Shown here one piece after another: positions 52,672-62,588 of a stretch of 64,000 nt of DNA. The notes beneath the pieces are model-generated. The model was not told where the DNA came from. It did no database searches and saw nothing but the letters and a program-made list of their open reading frames with translations. Source of the DNA: Candidatus Chlorobium antarcticum. GTDB taxonomy: Bacteria; Bacteroidota; Chlorobiia; Chlorobiales; Chlorobiaceae. Numbering within the stretch: the stretch's first letter is position 1; each line of letters opens with the position of its first letter. The stretch spans positions 1 to 64,000 of the forward strand of contig JAVCDF010000006.1 in NCBI GenBank assembly GCA_030765725.1, read 5' to 3'. A program made the position numbers and the translations under genes.

Positions 52672-53053
52672 TGTATTTCTCTCCTTTGTTTGAACATATT
52701 TCAGGTTGAAGAAACCAAAAAAAGAAACCCGTTCCGCCCTGCCTGCCTTTCACCGGCGCATAGCGCCAAAAAAATCAAAAAAGCAATGAGACTTCTCCGT
52801 CTTGCCCCACCAGCTTGCGGGCACCATACAGTAACAATTGCAGCCAAAGGTTGAACTCACCTTTCACAGGCGCAGTAGGGAATAAAATAAGAAAAAAAGT
52901 TAAATAATAAATCTTTTTGCTCCGCCATTGCCGGGCTATTGTTTTATTATAAAGCACGAAAGCCCCTGTTTCATGTGTGGAATAGCGAAGCGAGGCGCTG
53001 GAAAGAGACCCAAATTGAAGAAACATGACAGCAAACAGAAGGAAAAATATTTT
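52672..53053. other. Divergent intergenic region of pscA and dapF
   Basis: This 382-bp gap must contain the pscA and dapF promoters. I see a short hairpin GGCGC-ATA-GCGCC (52756-52768) next to an A-rich tract, and an AT-rich stretch around 52890-52960. No sigma-factor consensus is convincing and no known riboswitch fits. An open frame from 52928 joins dapF, but it is not family-like before 53054. Confidence 0.5.
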
Positions 53054-53860
53054 ATGACAAGGGAGATTTCATTCAGCAAGCTGTCGGGAGCAGGCAATGA
53101 CTTTGTGATTATTGACAACCGCGACCGCTCCCTCTTTCTCGACCAATCCGAAATAGCCGCATTGTGCCGGAGAAGGACCGGTATAGGAGCAGACGGACTG
53201 ATTCTCATTGAACCCTCTCTGTCTGCCGATTTCCTGATGAAGTACCACAATGCCGATGGGCTTGAGGGCAGTATGTGCGGAAACGGCGGGCGGGCGGCTG
53301 TCTGGTTTGCCCACGCTGTCGGCGTCCCCTTTGAGCAAGACGGCGGCTGCAGGTTCGAAGCAGGGGGCAATCCCTACCGGGCATGGATTACCGCACCCGA
53401 AACCGTTCGCCTCCAGATGCTCGAGCCCAGAGGGTTCCGCAACAACATTGAAACGGAGGAAGGGATCTGTCATTTTGTGGACACTGGCTCCCCGCACGCC
53501 ATTTTTTATTCAGCCGGACTTGAGGGTGTTGATGTGGTCGGGCGGGGGCGCAAAGTGCGGCATATGACTGATCTTTTCCAGGGGGGGACCAATGTCAACT
53601 TCATTGAAATCACCTCTCCCGACAGCCTCAGCCTCCGAACCTTTGAGCGGGGAGTTGAGGATGAAACTCTTGCCTGCGGCACGGGCGCTGTTGCGGCAGC
53701 CCTCATGAGCCACCGCCTCGGCATGATTCCCGCTACCACAATACGGGTACGGGTTCGAAGCGGCAACACGCTTGAAGTGCGCTTCAGCGAAAACATGAAA
53801 GAGGTCTTTCTTACCGGGCCGGCCCATGTCATTTATCAGGGAACGGTGAGGGTTGGATAA
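53054..53860 (+). CDS. dapF: Diaminopimelate epimerase
   Basis: This 268-aa PLP-independent racemase converts LL- to meso-diaminopimelate for lysine and peptidoglycan. It begins MTREISFSKLSGAGNDFV. The two catalytic cysteines are C75 in MCGNGGR (family form CGNGAR) and C208 in ETLACGTGA. The ATG at 53054 is chosen over the open frame from 52928, which lacks family similarity. A run of eight G follows the stop. Confidence 0.94.
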   Translation: MTREISFSKLSGAGNDFVIIDNRDRSLFLDQSEIAALCRRRTGIGADGLILIEPSLSADFLMKYHNADGLEGSMCGNGGRAAVWFAHAVGVPFEQDGGCRFEAGGNPYRAWITAPETVRLQMLEPRGFRNNIETEEGICHFVDTGSPHAIFYSAGLEGVDVVGRGRKVRHMTDLFQGGTNVNFIEITSPDSLSLRTFERGVEDETLACGTGAVAAALMSHRLGMIPATTIRVRVRSGNTLEVRFSENMKEVFLTGPAHVIYQGTVRVG

Positions 53861-53996
53861 GGGGGGGGCGGTAGCCGGAAAGCGGCATTCGTGATTTGTG
53901 AACTTATTGCGCCTGATTTATATTTATCTTCAATGTAGCGGTCAACTCAGACCTGCTCAATTTCTCAATACAAACTTCTAAACGGAGAATATGATT

Positions 53997-54161
53997 ATGG
54001 AAAAATGGGTCTGTGTACCGTGCGGTTATGTGTATGATCCCGAAGTCGGCGATCCCGATAGTGGAGTTGCTCCAGGCACCGCCTTTGCGGATATTCCTGA
54101 TGATTGGGTATGCCCCGTATGCGGTGTAGACAAAACCCTTTTTGAGCTTTATTCTGAATAG
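53997..54161 (+). CDS. Rubredoxin
   Basis: This 54-aa one-iron electron carrier has the two iron-binding knuckles VCVPCGY (C6, C9) and VCPVCGV (C39, C42), with the intervening [16 protein letters not shown] and the DIPDDW segment. The ATG at 53997 is favoured, with GGAG 9 nt upstream; an in-frame ATG at 53991 would be only 3 nt from that site. Rubredoxins in anaerobes pass electrons to oxygen- or peroxide-detoxifying enzymes; partners here are unknown. It ends at a strong terminator. Confidence 0.96.
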   Translation: MEKWVCVPCGYVYDPEVGDPDSGVAPGTAFADIPDDWVCPVCGVDKTLFELYSE

Positions 54162-54187
54162 AGCAAGGGGTTGAGCCAACACAAAAT

Positions 54188-54225
54188 AAACGAGAAACGC
54201 CGCATTTTTGCGGCGTTTCTCGTTT
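54188..54225. terminator. Bidirectional terminator overlapping the mtgA stop
   Basis: A 16-bp perfect stem (54188-54203 with 54210-54225) centred on GCCGC/GCGGC has a 6-nt ATTTTT loop. The right arm enters the mtgA stop codon (54224-54226). It serves the + strand rubredoxin and the - strand mtgA. Confidence 0.9.
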
Positions 54226-55027
54226 ATCGCTCAGGCCAGAGTGCTTGATCAATCAGGAACTGGGGCACCCCCCGGTTCAGTGTATCAAAGGGCTCCACAA
54301 CTGGCTCCTCCCCCGTTATTTCTCTGTAACGGGGCACCACAACACCGCGACGAACCATAACCTTATAAATTATGGCCGACCGGTTGCGGACATAACGGGT
54401 GTTGCCAGTGGGCGACCAGCGAATCGGGTTGGGCAGAACTGCTGCAAGTCGGGAAGACTGCACGGCGCTGAGCTGCCCGGCACTGATACCGTAGTAGTGG
54501 CGAGCCGCGGCCTCAATACCAAAAATGCCGTCGCCCCACTCCGCCACATTGAGATAGATTTCAAGAATCCGCCGTTTTGTGAGCGTGCGCTCAATGCGCC
54601 ATGTCAGAATTGCCTCTTTAATTTTCCGTACCGGATTTTTTGAAGGGGAGAGCCAGAGGTTTTTTGCGAGCTGCTGGCTGATGGTGCTTCCGCCCATCAC
54701 AACTTTCCGCTCCTTCAGGTTTTTTTCAAGCGCCCGCTCCATAGCCTCATAGTCAAAGCCCTCATGCTGCCAGAACTTGTCGTCTTCAGCAATCAGTACG
54801 GCTTTTTGAAGGTTGCCGGAAATTTTTCTCAGCGGCACCCACTTGTGGCTCACTTGCCTGTCGGGCCATCCGGCACTCTTCCAGGCTTTCTGGCGGTACT
54901 CCATGAAGGCGGTCCTTTCTGGATTGAGGCTTTCAAGGGCCGAAACATCAGGAAAAACGAAGTAGCGGAGAATGTCGAGAATAAAGACAAGAATGACAAG
55001 GGCAGCACTATTTCGGATGAACTTCAT
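54224..55027 (-). CDS. mtgA: Monofunctional peptidoglycan glycosyltransferase
   Basis: This 267-aa GT51 enzyme polymerises lipid II glycan without a transpeptidase domain. One N-terminal membrane span (about 8-22) precedes AEDDKFWQHEGFD with the catalytic Glu, then GGSTISQQLAKNLWLS, RTLTKRRILEIYLN and EAAARHYYG. Its 3' end lies inside a terminator hairpin. Together with the class A PBP at 11.6 kb, this gives the window two GT51 enzymes. Confidence 0.93.
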   Translation of the reverse strand: MKFIRNSAALVILVFILDILRYFVFPDVSALESLNPERTAFMEYRQKAWKSAGWPDRQVSHKWVPLRKISGNLQKAVLIAEDDKFWQHEGFDYEAMERALEKNLKERKVVMGGSTISQQLAKNLWLSPSKNPVRKIKEAILTWRIERTLTKRRILEIYLNVAEWGDGIFGIEAAARHYYGISAGQLSAVQSSRLAAVLPNPIRWSPTGNTRYVRNRSAIIYKVMVRRGVVVPRYREITGEEPVVEPFDTLNRGVPQFLIDQALWPER

Positions 55028-55143
55028 TGGCGAATCGGTTTTTTACGGTACATTTTTTTTGGAGCCCCTTGCAACTGCTGCCCTACAGAGGGCAGGAAAA
55101 GAAATGTATGACAAAAATCACCAAAACGGAGGAACCTTCAGCC

Positions 55144-55569
55144 ATGAAACACCTTCATATGTTCGTCATTGCGGGAGTGCTTGCTCTCCCTGTTCTGCAG
55201 AACGCCGAGGCTGCCAGCACGGAAGGCAGTGCGGTATTCACAAGAAACTGCAGCGTCTGCCACACCTTCAACCCGCCCCCGAAAACCGCCCCCCCGATTG
55301 GGCCGATAGCCGGACAGTATCACCGAAAGTTCACCTCAAAAGCTGAGGGCGTGGACTATATGGTGAACTTCCTCAAAACTCCCTCCAAAGAAAAATCCAT
55401 AATGCCGGCTGGCGCCATAGAACGATTCGGCCTCATGCCGCCGATGGCTGGCCTCAGCGAGGAAGATCTGAAGGCTGTTGCCGGATGGGTATGGGATCAG
55501 CCGTGGGGAGGAACAGGACAGGGAACAGGAAAAAGCAAAAAGCAGCAGGGGAACGGGGATTGCCAGTAA
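55144..55569 (+). CDS. Periplasmic monohaem cytochrome c
   Basis: This 141-aa protein has a signal peptide (1-24, ending NAEAA) and one haem site C36-SV-C39-H40. The probable axial Met is in RFGLMPPMAG, and SEEDLKAVAGWVWD gives the usual C-terminal helix. It is a class I cytochrome, possibly a c-555-type donor, but its partner is not evident. A GGAGG 11 nt before ATG 55144 supports that start; the longer frame from 55027 is rejected. The tail is Gly/Lys/Gln-rich. Confidence 0.88.
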   Translation: MKHLHMFVIAGVLALPVLQNAEAASTEGSAVFTRNCSVCHTFNPPPKTAPPIGPIAGQYHRKFTSKAEGVDYMVNFLKTPSKEKSIMPAGAIERFGLMPPMAGLSEEDLKAVAGWVWDQPWGGTGQGTGKSKKQQGNGDCQ

Positions 55570-55596
55570 GCACTCCTTCACAGGATACAACAGAAA

Positions 55597-55620
55597 GAGC
55601 CCGGAACTCTGTCCGGGCTC
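55597..55620 (+). terminator. Hairpin after the cytochrome c gene
   Basis: GAGCCCGGA (55597-55605) pairs with TCCGGGCTC (55612-55620). It is followed by ATAATCTT, a poor T-tract. It separates the gene from the convergent tRNA-Arg. Confidence 0.6.
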
Positions 55621-55634
55621 ATAATCTTCCATAG

Positions 55635-55707
<73 letters not shown>

Positions 55708-55765
55708 GTAATCATAAGGGGGTGAATTTAGCACCTTTGCCCCAAAGAAACAAGCCTCACGCGGG

Positions 55766-57610
55766 CTACCTGCGGCCGAACATATGGTCGAGCTGGTTGA
55801 GCGTCATTTTGATGATAACCGGACGGCCATGCGGGCAGCAGTAGGGGTCGCGGGTGGCAAACAGGCTGTCTATCAGCGAACGCATTTCCTGGAGCGAGAG
55901 CTTCTGACCAGTCATAATTGCATTGCGGCATGAGTATGATTTTGCCAGATTATCGCGCTTTTCCAGCTTGAGCTTTGAGGCGTTCTCCCTGTATTCGGCA
56001 ATCATGTCCTGCAGAATGGTCACTTCGCTTCCGGGCCGTACATCCTGCGGAACCCCCTCAATCATCACCGTTCGGTTTCCAAACATGCTGAGGTTGAAGC
56101 CGAGGCGGTAGAGATCGCCCCGAATCTCTTCAAAAATCTCCCAGTCCCATGGCGGGAACTCAACCTTCTGGGGGAAAAGCAGCTGCTGGGAATTGGGAAC
56201 ACTGGTTTCCATCACCTCAACAGCCCGTTCATAGAGCACGCGCTCGTGGGCTACATGCTGATCAATTATCATCAGACCGGTCTTGATCTGGCAGATCAGG
56301 TATTTGTTATGCAGCTGCCAGATTTTCACATCGGTCTCGGCTCCCACAGCAAGAACAACATCCTCATTCACGCCTGAACCCTGCAACGGAGCCACACCCT
56401 CAAGGCCTGGCAGAGGTTCCGGCGGAGAAAACAGCTGTTCCTGAAAGCCGGAAGGAAGTTCCTGCGGGAGCCGCCGGGAGCTGAAAGCCCCTTCACGGTA
56501 GTTGCTGTAGAGTTCTTCCTTGGTCACCGCCGGCTCCGGCACACCCTGAAATGCAATGGAGCGGGGGGCAAAGGGCTCGTCGGGGGAAAGTGGCACAGCG
56601 CCCGGCTGAAGGTCGGGAGAAAAGTCGTACGAACGCACCGCCCGCTTGATAACCGGGTAGAACATGGAGCGGACGCTTCGTTCATCCTCAAAGCGGACTT
56701 CCAGCTTTGCCGGGTGTACATTCACATCAAGGCGGGAGGGGTCCATCTCAAGAAAAAGCAGCGCAAAGGGGGCCTGGCGTTCAACGAGCAGTTCGCCGTA
56801 TGCCTGCTGGAGCGCCTGCTGAAGCATCCTATTCTGGATAAGGCGACGGTTGATGAAAAAGTACTGGTCGAGACGGCGGCGTTTCTGCAGTGCGGGTCGG
56901 CCTATGAATCCCCGAATGGAGACGAAGTCGTTCTCCTCCGTAACGGGAACAAGACTCTCGGCAAAGCCTGTTCCGTAAAAGAAATCGAGCCGTTCGCTGA
57001 GGTCCGGAGTCCTGAAGTTGAAGAGCTCTTCACCGTCATTGACCATCTGCCATGAAATATCAGGGCAGGCAAGAACAAGTGAACGGACGAGTTCATAAAT
57101 ATGGCCGTACTCTGTGGCGTTCGATTTAAGGAATTTGCGGCGGGCGGGAACATTGTAAAAAAGGTTGCGGACGCTGATGGCAGTTCCCCGTTCCCCCTGC
57201 ACCTGGGACTCTTCAAGAAGCACACCGCCTTCATAGCGGAAATTGAGGGCAAGAGGGCTTCCCTCAACTGCTGTTCTGAGTTCAAAATGCGATACCGATG
57301 AAATGCTGGCCAGTGCCTCCCCCCTGAAACCGAGGGTAGCCAGAGCGTCAAGGTCTTCAACCTCCCTGATTTTACTGGTCGCAAACCGCTCTACAGAAAG
57401 CAACGCATCGGCTCGGTCCATCCCCCGGCCATTATCAACAATCCGGACAAGCTCTTTGCCCGCATCGCTTATGCTGACGCTTATACGGTCGGCACCGGCG
57501 TCAATTGCGTTTTCCAGCAATTCCTTTACAACCGAAACCGGCCGCTGAACCACCTCACCGGCGGAAATTTTATTGGCTACACTTTCGGGCAGCCGGGCAA
57601 TACCTGCCAT
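55766..57610 (-). CDS. mutL: DNA mismatch repair protein MutL
   Basis: This 614-aa GHKL ATPase starts MAGIARLPESVANKISAGEV and has the ATP motifs ELLENAIDAGAD, DNGRGM and GFRGEALASI. The C-terminal dimerisation domain includes QLHNKYLICQIKTGLMIIDQHVAHERVLYE (only the start shows the conserved core) and ends with the ACRxAxxG-like SYSCRNAIMTGQKLSLQEM and CPHGRP. The DQHAxxER element is changed to DQHVAHER, typical of the group with a possible endonuclease site. ATG 57610 has GGAGAGAAG upstream. Confidence 0.96.
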   Translation of the reverse strand: MAGIARLPESVANKISAGEVVQRPVSVVKELLENAIDAGADRISVSISDAGKELVRIVDNGRGMDRADALLSVERFATSKIREVEDLDALATLGFRGEALASISSVSHFELRTAVEGSPLALNFRYEGGVLLEESQVQGERGTAISVRNLFYNVPARRKFLKSNATEYGHIYELVRSLVLACPDISWQMVNDGEELFNFRTPDLSERLDFFYGTGFAESLVPVTEENDFVSIRGFIGRPALQKRRRLDQYFFINRRLIQNRMLQQALQQAYGELLVERQAPFALLFLEMDPSRLDVNVHPAKLEVRFEDERSVRSMFYPVIKRAVRSYDFSPDLQPGAVPLSPDEPFAPRSIAFQGVPEPAVTKEELYSNYREGAFSSRRLPQELPSGFQEQLFSPPEPLPGLEGVAPLQGSGVNEDVVLAVGAETDVKIWQLHNKYLICQIKTGLMIIDQHVAHERVLYERAVEVMETSVPNSQQLLFPQKVEFPPWDWEIFEEIRGDLYRLGFNLSMFGNRTVMIEGVPQDVRPGSEVTILQDMIAEYRENASKLKLEKRDNLAKSYSCRNAIMTGQKLSLQEMRSLIDSLFATRDPYCCPHGRPVIIKMTLNQLDHMFGRR

Positions 57611-57704
57611 TCTTCTCTCTCCTGAATAAAACAATCGCTTTCCAACTTATGGGCACATAGTATTAATAACCTGCCCTTTTCTCCGAAGAAATCCGCCATA
57701 TTTT

Positions 57705-58991
57705 TTACTCTGGCGAAGAGCCCGACAACCGAAGCGACTCCCAGAGCATCCTGAGCGCTGCCTGGCTGAAACGGAGCTTGTTCTGAAGTCTGTCGCCATG
57801 CATGAAAAGAAGGGTTGACTCAACATGCGGCCCTTCGGACCCCGGAGTGCGACGCGCAAGCCCAAGAGCAAGCATGCCAACAGGCTTGTCGGGGGTTGCG
57901 CCTCCGGGCCCGGCTATGCCGGTAGTGGCAAGGGCCACACCCGCACCGCTCCGCTGCAGGCAACCCATGGCCATGGCCCGGGCAGCCTCCTGGCTGACGG
58001 CCCCGAATGCATCAAGCAGATTGCGGCTGACGCCGAGCTGCTCCTCTTTGGCGGCGTTGCTGTAGACAATGAATCCGCCGGTAAAAACTTCCGAAGAACC
58101 CGCCACATCGGTGATTCGGCTTGCTACCAATCCGCCCGTGCAAGACTCGGCAACGGCAAGCGTTGCCCCCCGCCTACGGAGCATGGCAATAATGGTCTCC
58201 TCAAGGCTCTCTTTCCCGACGGCATAAACAAAACCCTCTGCAAGATGGCTGATGGCCCCGGCAACGGCAAGGTTGTCCTCTTCAGCCTTCTCCCTGGCGT
58301 CAGCAAAAGTACTGACTATCACATCCACCCCGGCGCCATGGGGAAGGTAGGCAACGGTAGTCCCTTCAGGAAGGGAGTCCTCCACAGAGACTATCATCTC
58401 TGCAAGCGTTGATTCGCCGATACCAATTGTCTTGACAGGGGTATGGATAATTGTGGCGCCCGACCGGGCCCTGACCCAGGGCAGAACGAAGCGTTCCATC
58501 ATCGCCTGCATCTCTACAGGAACACCGGGCATAAGCACCAGATGACGGCCAGTGAAGCGGGGGCCGCAGTTAATGATCATGCCGGCTGCCGTCCCTTTAG
58601 TGTTAGGCATGGCCTCCGACCCCTCAAGCACCATTGCCTGACTCTGCATCAGCTCCGTCATCTCCCGACCTCTGGAAGCAACTCTCAACTCGACCTCACG
58701 AAGAGATGCGCCATCAAGCCTCAACCCCCGGCCGAGAAGCTGCTGCAGGGCATTGCGGGTGCGGTCATCGCGCGTTGGGCCCAGCCCCCCGGTCACCAGA
58801 ACCAGTTCGCTCCGGCCGAGCGCTTCGGCCAGCACCTCCTGCATTTCGTCCTCAAGGTCGGAACAGGCCGTAATCCTTCTGACAGGAACGCCCTCAAGCG
58901 ACAGCATCGCAGACATTTCCGCTGCATTGGTATTGACGCGAAGCCCCTTGAGCAGCTCGTCGCCTATGGAAACAATTTCAGCCTGCATCAT
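57705..58991 (-). CDS. cinA: CinA family protein (nicotinamide mononucleotide deamidase-type)
   Basis: This protein of about 428 aa has the N-terminal MoaB-like COG1058 domain (AEIVSIGDELLKG, VTGGLGPTRDD) and the C-terminal PncC amidase domain with the catalytic region LAVAESCTGGLVASRITDVAGSS. It salvages NMN to NaMN and cleaves ADP-ribose (family knowledge). Two adjacent ATGs (58991 and 58988) can start it. It is 16 bp after thrA and likely cotranscribed with it. Confidence 0.9.
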   Translation of the reverse strand: MMQAEIVSIGDELLKGLRVNTNAAEMSAMLSLEGVPVRRITACSDLEDEMQEVLAEALGRSELVLVTGGLGPTRDDRTRNALQQLLGRGLRLDGASLREVELRVASRGREMTELMQSQAMVLEGSEAMPNTKGTAAGMIINCGPRFTGRHLVLMPGVPVEMQAMMERFVLPWVRARSGATIIHTPVKTIGIGESTLAEMIVSVEDSLPEGTTVAYLPHGAGVDVIVSTFADAREKAEEDNLAVAGAISHLAEGFVYAVGKESLEETIIAMLRRRGATLAVAESCTGGLVASRITDVAGSSEVFTGGFIVYSNAAKEEQLGVSRNLLDAFGAVSQEAARAMAMGCLQRSGAGVALATTGIAGPGGATPDKPVGMLALGLARRTPGSEGPHVESTLLFMHGDRLQNKLRFSQAALRMLWESLRLSGSSPE

Positions 58992-59007
58992 GTTGCCCGT
59001 GCTCCCG

Positions 59008-61467
59008 CTAAACAAGATAGCCGGCAAGGCGAAGGATGTCGGCAAAAACGCCCCCGGCGGTCACCTCTCCTCCGGCACCGGGCCCTTTCACCACAAGCGG
59101 AGTATCGAAGTAGCGATCGGTTGTGAACACAACCATATTTTCCGAGCCGTTGAGCCCTGCGAGCGGACTTGAGAGAGGAACCTGCCTGACGCCGATTGTG
59201 GCCTTTCCGTCACGGATTTCGCCGGTATAGGAGATGGTCATTCCCTCCAGAGCAGCCTTTTCCATTGCTTCTGCGTACCCTCCATCAACCTCTCCGAGGC
59301 GCTCAAGAAACTCTTCAGTAGGCATCTCTCCCCGAAGCGCTTCAGGAACAAGGCTTTCACACACCACATCACTGTATTCAAGCTCGTAGCCGAGCTCCCG
59401 TCCAAGAATCAGAAACTTCCGGGCAAAATCAGCGCCCGACAGGTCGTCGCGAGGATCAGGCTCCGTAAACCCGGCCTCTTTCGCACGCCGCACAATTTCG
59501 CTGAACCGCCCTCCGCCGCGAAGTTCGTTAAAAATGAAACTGAGGGTACCCGAAAGGACCCCCTCGATGCAGCGAATCCGATCACCGCTGTTTTTCAAGT
59601 CGTTCAGGGTATTGATGATGGGGAGTCCGGCTCCCACATTGGTCTCGTAAAGGAAACGCGCCGTGCTTTGCCGCTCGGCCTCCCTGATTGAGGAATAGAG
59701 CGGCCACGGGCCGGCCATGCCGAGCTTGTTGGCTGTGGCAACGGAAATATTCGAATGGAGCAACTCGGGATAAAGAGCAGCCACATCCGCCGACGCAGTG
59801 CAGTCAACAAAAATGGTGTTGTGAAGGTTCTTCTCTCTGATGAAGTCCAAATACCCCCCAATTCCCTCAAAGCCTTCACGGGAACGAAGCGCATCCTGCC
59901 ACCCTTCAAGGTCAATCCCCCCTTCGGCGTAGGCGATGCTCCTGGTATTGGCCATGCCGGCCACCACAAGATCAAGGTTCAGCTCCTCAGAGAGAGTCCT
60001 CCGGTGTGCACCTATCTGGCCTATCAGGCTTTTGGCAATGGTGCCGGTACCGGCCAGAAAAAGATGAACCTTGCGGCGCGAGAGGAAAAACGACTCGTGA
60101 ATGCAGTTGAGTGCTTTGTCTTCATTGTGGCTTTCAACAACGGTGGAAATGTTCATCTCGTTGGCCCCCTGGGCAACGGCGATAACATTGATTCCGTTTT
60201 TACCAAGTGTTTCGAACAGTTTGGCCGAAACGCCGGGGTGCCCCGACATATTGTTTCCCACGACGGCAATCATGCAGAGATTCCTGCGGACAGCAATGGA
60301 GTCTATCTGTCGGGCGGCTATTTCCGAATGGAACTCCTCTTCAAGAACGGAGCGTGCCCCTGCTGCCTGCGCCGGGCTGATGGCAAGGCTGATGGACTGC
60401 TCACTGGAGGCTTGGGAAATAAAAATAATGTTGATCCGGTGCCGTGCCAGGCAGGTGAAGAGACGCGAAGCAATGCCTGGAACCCCAACCATGCCACTGC
60501 CAGAAAGACTCAGGAGCGCCACCTTGTTGATGGAAGTTAGACCGGTAACCTGCCGACGGCGGGTTGCGTCGCCCTTCACCTCACCCTCTACCCGTGTTCC
60601 GGGAGCTGAGGGGTTGAACGCGTTCTTGATGACAATGGGTATCTTGGCCTTCATGGCGGGCTGCACCGCAAGCGGGTGAAGAATTCTGGCTCCGGCATGG
60701 GAGAGCTCCATCGCCTCCGTGTAGCTTATGTAGGGAAGCACGCAGGCATCAGGAACCCGCTTGGGGTCGGCGCTGAAAAATCCGTCGACATCGGTCCATA
60801 TCCAAACCTCGCTGGCTTCAAGCGCAGCTGCAAGAATGGTTGCTGTATAGTCGGAACCGCCACGGCCAAGGGTTGTCAGGAGGCCATCGGGAGAGGCCGC
60901 TATATATCCCGTTACCACAGGAAGTTCGCCTTCGGGCGAGAGACGGGCCATAATTTTCTCCTTACTCAAAGCCAAATCAACCCTAGCCTCAAGGGAGGCG
61001 GCTTCAGTCACAATCAGTTCGCGGCCATCAACCCTCGCAGCGGAAATGCCAGAGCGGTTCAGCCATGCGGAAACAATCAGCGCCGAGAGTCGCTCGCCGA
61101 AGCTCTGCACCATTGCTGAACTCCTGTCGGAGAGTTCGCGGAGCAGAAAAATACCATGAAGAATGTCGTGAAGCTCGTCAAGTTCACTCTGTGCCTCCTC
61201 CGAAAGCTCACGGGGAGGATTCGAAGAAAACAGTTCATCAATAATACCGAGATGAAGCTTTTCAAGCTCAGCGGCGAGCGCACGGTACCCTGCGTCCCCG
61301 CTGCTTGCCCTGTTAGCGGTGTCAAGCAGACGGTCCGTCACCCCTTTCAGGGCCGACACAACAACAACAATCCTCTCATGCTTCAGTGCATCGGCAATAC
61401 TCTCCGACACCTTCCTGATCCGGTCGGCCGAACAGAGTGAGGCCCCCCCGAACTTATATATTTTCAT
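59008..61467 (-). CDS. thrA: Bifunctional aspartokinase / homoserine dehydrogenase
   Basis: This 819-aa fusion performs the first and third steps from aspartate to threonine and methionine. The aspartokinase domain opens KIYKFGGASL and has GRGGSDYTATILAA. Two ACT domains lie at about 315-460 and predict threonine feedback. The homoserine dehydrogenase begins LFLAGTGTIAKSLIGQI, with catalytic residues in GVLSGTLSFIFNELRGG and the closing VKGPGAGGEVTAGGVFADIL. No threonine-rich leader peptide is seen upstream. cinA follows. Confidence 0.96.
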   Translation of the reverse strand: MKIYKFGGASLCSADRIRKVSESIADALKHERIVVVVSALKGVTDRLLDTANRASSGDAGYRALAAELEKLHLGIIDELFSSNPPRELSEEAQSELDELHDILHGIFLLRELSDRSSAMVQSFGERLSALIVSAWLNRSGISAARVDGRELIVTEAASLEARVDLALSKEKIMARLSPEGELPVVTGYIAASPDGLLTTLGRGGSDYTATILAAALEASEVWIWTDVDGFFSADPKRVPDACVLPYISYTEAMELSHAGARILHPLAVQPAMKAKIPIVIKNAFNPSAPGTRVEGEVKGDATRRRQVTGLTSINKVALLSLSGSGMVGVPGIASRLFTCLARHRINIIFISQASSEQSISLAISPAQAAGARSVLEEEFHSEIAARQIDSIAVRRNLCMIAVVGNNMSGHPGVSAKLFETLGKNGINVIAVAQGANEMNISTVVESHNEDKALNCIHESFFLSRRKVHLFLAGTGTIAKSLIGQIGAHRRTLSEELNLDLVVAGMANTRSIAYAEGGIDLEGWQDALRSREGFEGIGGYLDFIREKNLHNTIFVDCTASADVAALYPELLHSNISVATANKLGMAGPWPLYSSIREAERQSTARFLYETNVGAGLPIINTLNDLKNSGDRIRCIEGVLSGTLSFIFNELRGGGRFSEIVRRAKEAGFTEPDPRDDLSGADFARKFLILGRELGYELEYSDVVCESLVPEALRGEMPTEEFLERLGEVDGGYAEAMEKAALEGMTISYTGEIRDGKATIGVRQVPLSSPLAGLNGSENMVVFTTDRYFDTPLVVKGPGAGGEVTAGGVFADILRLAGYLV

Positions 61468-61602
61468 GCTCCCTCAATACCTTTGTTGCAAGGGGCTTTG
61501 CCCCTCTAAAAAATTGAAAAAAGAAGTTCAGCCATTTAAGCCTAAAAAACAAATCTCTCTTAGCCTGCACTTCCCCATTTGGCGACACAGAACGGCCAAC
61601 AC

Positions 61603-61632
61603 CAAAAAAAAGCGCCCTGTAACGAGCGCTTT
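61603..61632 (-). terminator. Terminator after atpG
   Basis: AAAGCGC (61609-61615) pairs with GCGCTTT (61626-61632). On the - strand it is followed by eight T. It ends the atpA-atpG transcript, 31 bp after atpG. Confidence 0.85.
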
Positions 61633-61662
61633 CAGTAAACAAGAGTCGGAAGTGAAGAGGGC

Positions 61663-62538
61663 TCAGTTCTGCAGTGCGTCCGCCCCACCCACAATTTCAC
61701 TCAGCTCTTTTGTAATAGCCGCCTGCCTTGCGCGGTTATAGCTGATGTTAAGATTCCGGAGAAGCTCCTTTGCGTTTTCGGTAGCCGAATCCATGGCAGT
61801 CATCCTTGCAGCCTGCTCAGCGGCATTGGACTCCAGCATCATTCTCCACACCTGGGTGTTGAGATGCTTCGGTACCAGCTCGCTTATGATGGCGGCAGGT
61901 GAGGGCTCATAAATATAGTCGCCTCCAGCCTCACCCTCTGCCCCTTCACTGCTGATGGGAAGAAGCACTTCAGCTTTCAGCACCGGCGCAAGCACCGACT
62001 TGAACTCGTTGTAAACCACAATGACTCGATCTACCTCACCCTTGAGGTACATGGACGATGCTGTTTCAGCAATCTCCTGGGCGGTGGAAAAATCAAGGTT
62101 CTGGAATACAGAAGGATACCCTTTCAGGATGCTGTATCCGCGTTTGCGGAAAAAGTCGAAACCACGGGTTCCTGCGCAAATCATGCTGAGCTTGCCCGCG
62201 GCATTCAATTCACCGTACTCTTCATTGATTGCTTTCTGGGCAACCTTGATGATGTTGGTGTTGAAGCCACCGCAAAGCCCCCTGTCAGAGGTAATCAGAA
62301 TCACCAGTGCACCACGGACCCCAGAGCGCCCGGAAAGCATTGGATTTTCTGAAGTATCAACCTTTGAAGAAAGCGATCCGAGCATTTCGCTGAGCTTTGC
62401 GGCATAGGGGCGGGCCATGATTGCCCTCTCCTGTGCCCGCCTCAGCTTGGCAGCGGCAACCATTTTCATGGCCTTGGTCACCTGCTGCGTGGAAGTCACA
62501 CCCTTGATTCGAACTCGTATATCCTTTAATGTAGGCAT
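61663..62538 (-). CDS. atpG: F1 ATP synthase gamma subunit
   Basis: This 291-aa rotor stalk has the N-terminal helix [35 protein letters not shown] and the C-terminal helix with [19 protein letters not shown], which both contact the alpha-beta ring. [12 protein letters not shown] is the signature. It follows atpA by 50 bp and is closed by a terminator. The beta and epsilon genes are not here. Confidence 0.97.
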   Translation of the reverse strand: MPTLKDIRVRIKGVTSTQQVTKAMKMVAAAKLRRAQERAIMARPYAAKLSEMLGSLSSKVDTSENPMLSGRSGVRGALVILITSDRGLCGGFNTNIIKVAQKAINEEYGELNAAGKLSMICAGTRGFDFFRKRGYSILKGYPSVFQNLDFSTAQEIAETASSMYLKGEVDRVIVVYNEFKSVLAPVLKAEVLLPISSEGAEGEAGGDYIYEPSPAAIISELVPKHLNTQVWRMMLESNAAEQAARMTAMDSATENAKELLRNLNISYNRARQAAITKELSEIVGGADALQN

Positions 62539-62588
62539 GTAGTACGGGTCGTTAATGAATTATCGTAAATACCCCTGCACCCGAAAAA

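Noticed and set aside
52756-52768. GGCGC-ATA-GCGCC hairpin as a terminator or riboswitch
   Set aside because: The stem is only 5 bp. On the + strand it is followed by A rather than T, and surrounding sequence matches no riboswitch core that I know.
53861-53868. Run of eight G after dapF as a phase-variable tract
   Set aside because: It lies just past the stop codon and cannot change a reading frame or an obvious promoter.
59755-60540. 261-aa open frame on the + strand
   Set aside because: It is antisense to thrA, where all catalytic motifs are intact on the other strand.
61491-61505. AGGGGC-TTT-GCCCCT hairpin before thrA as an attenuator
   Set aside because: It is only a 6-bp stem, has no T-tract on the - strand, and no Thr/Ile-rich leader peptide accompanies it.
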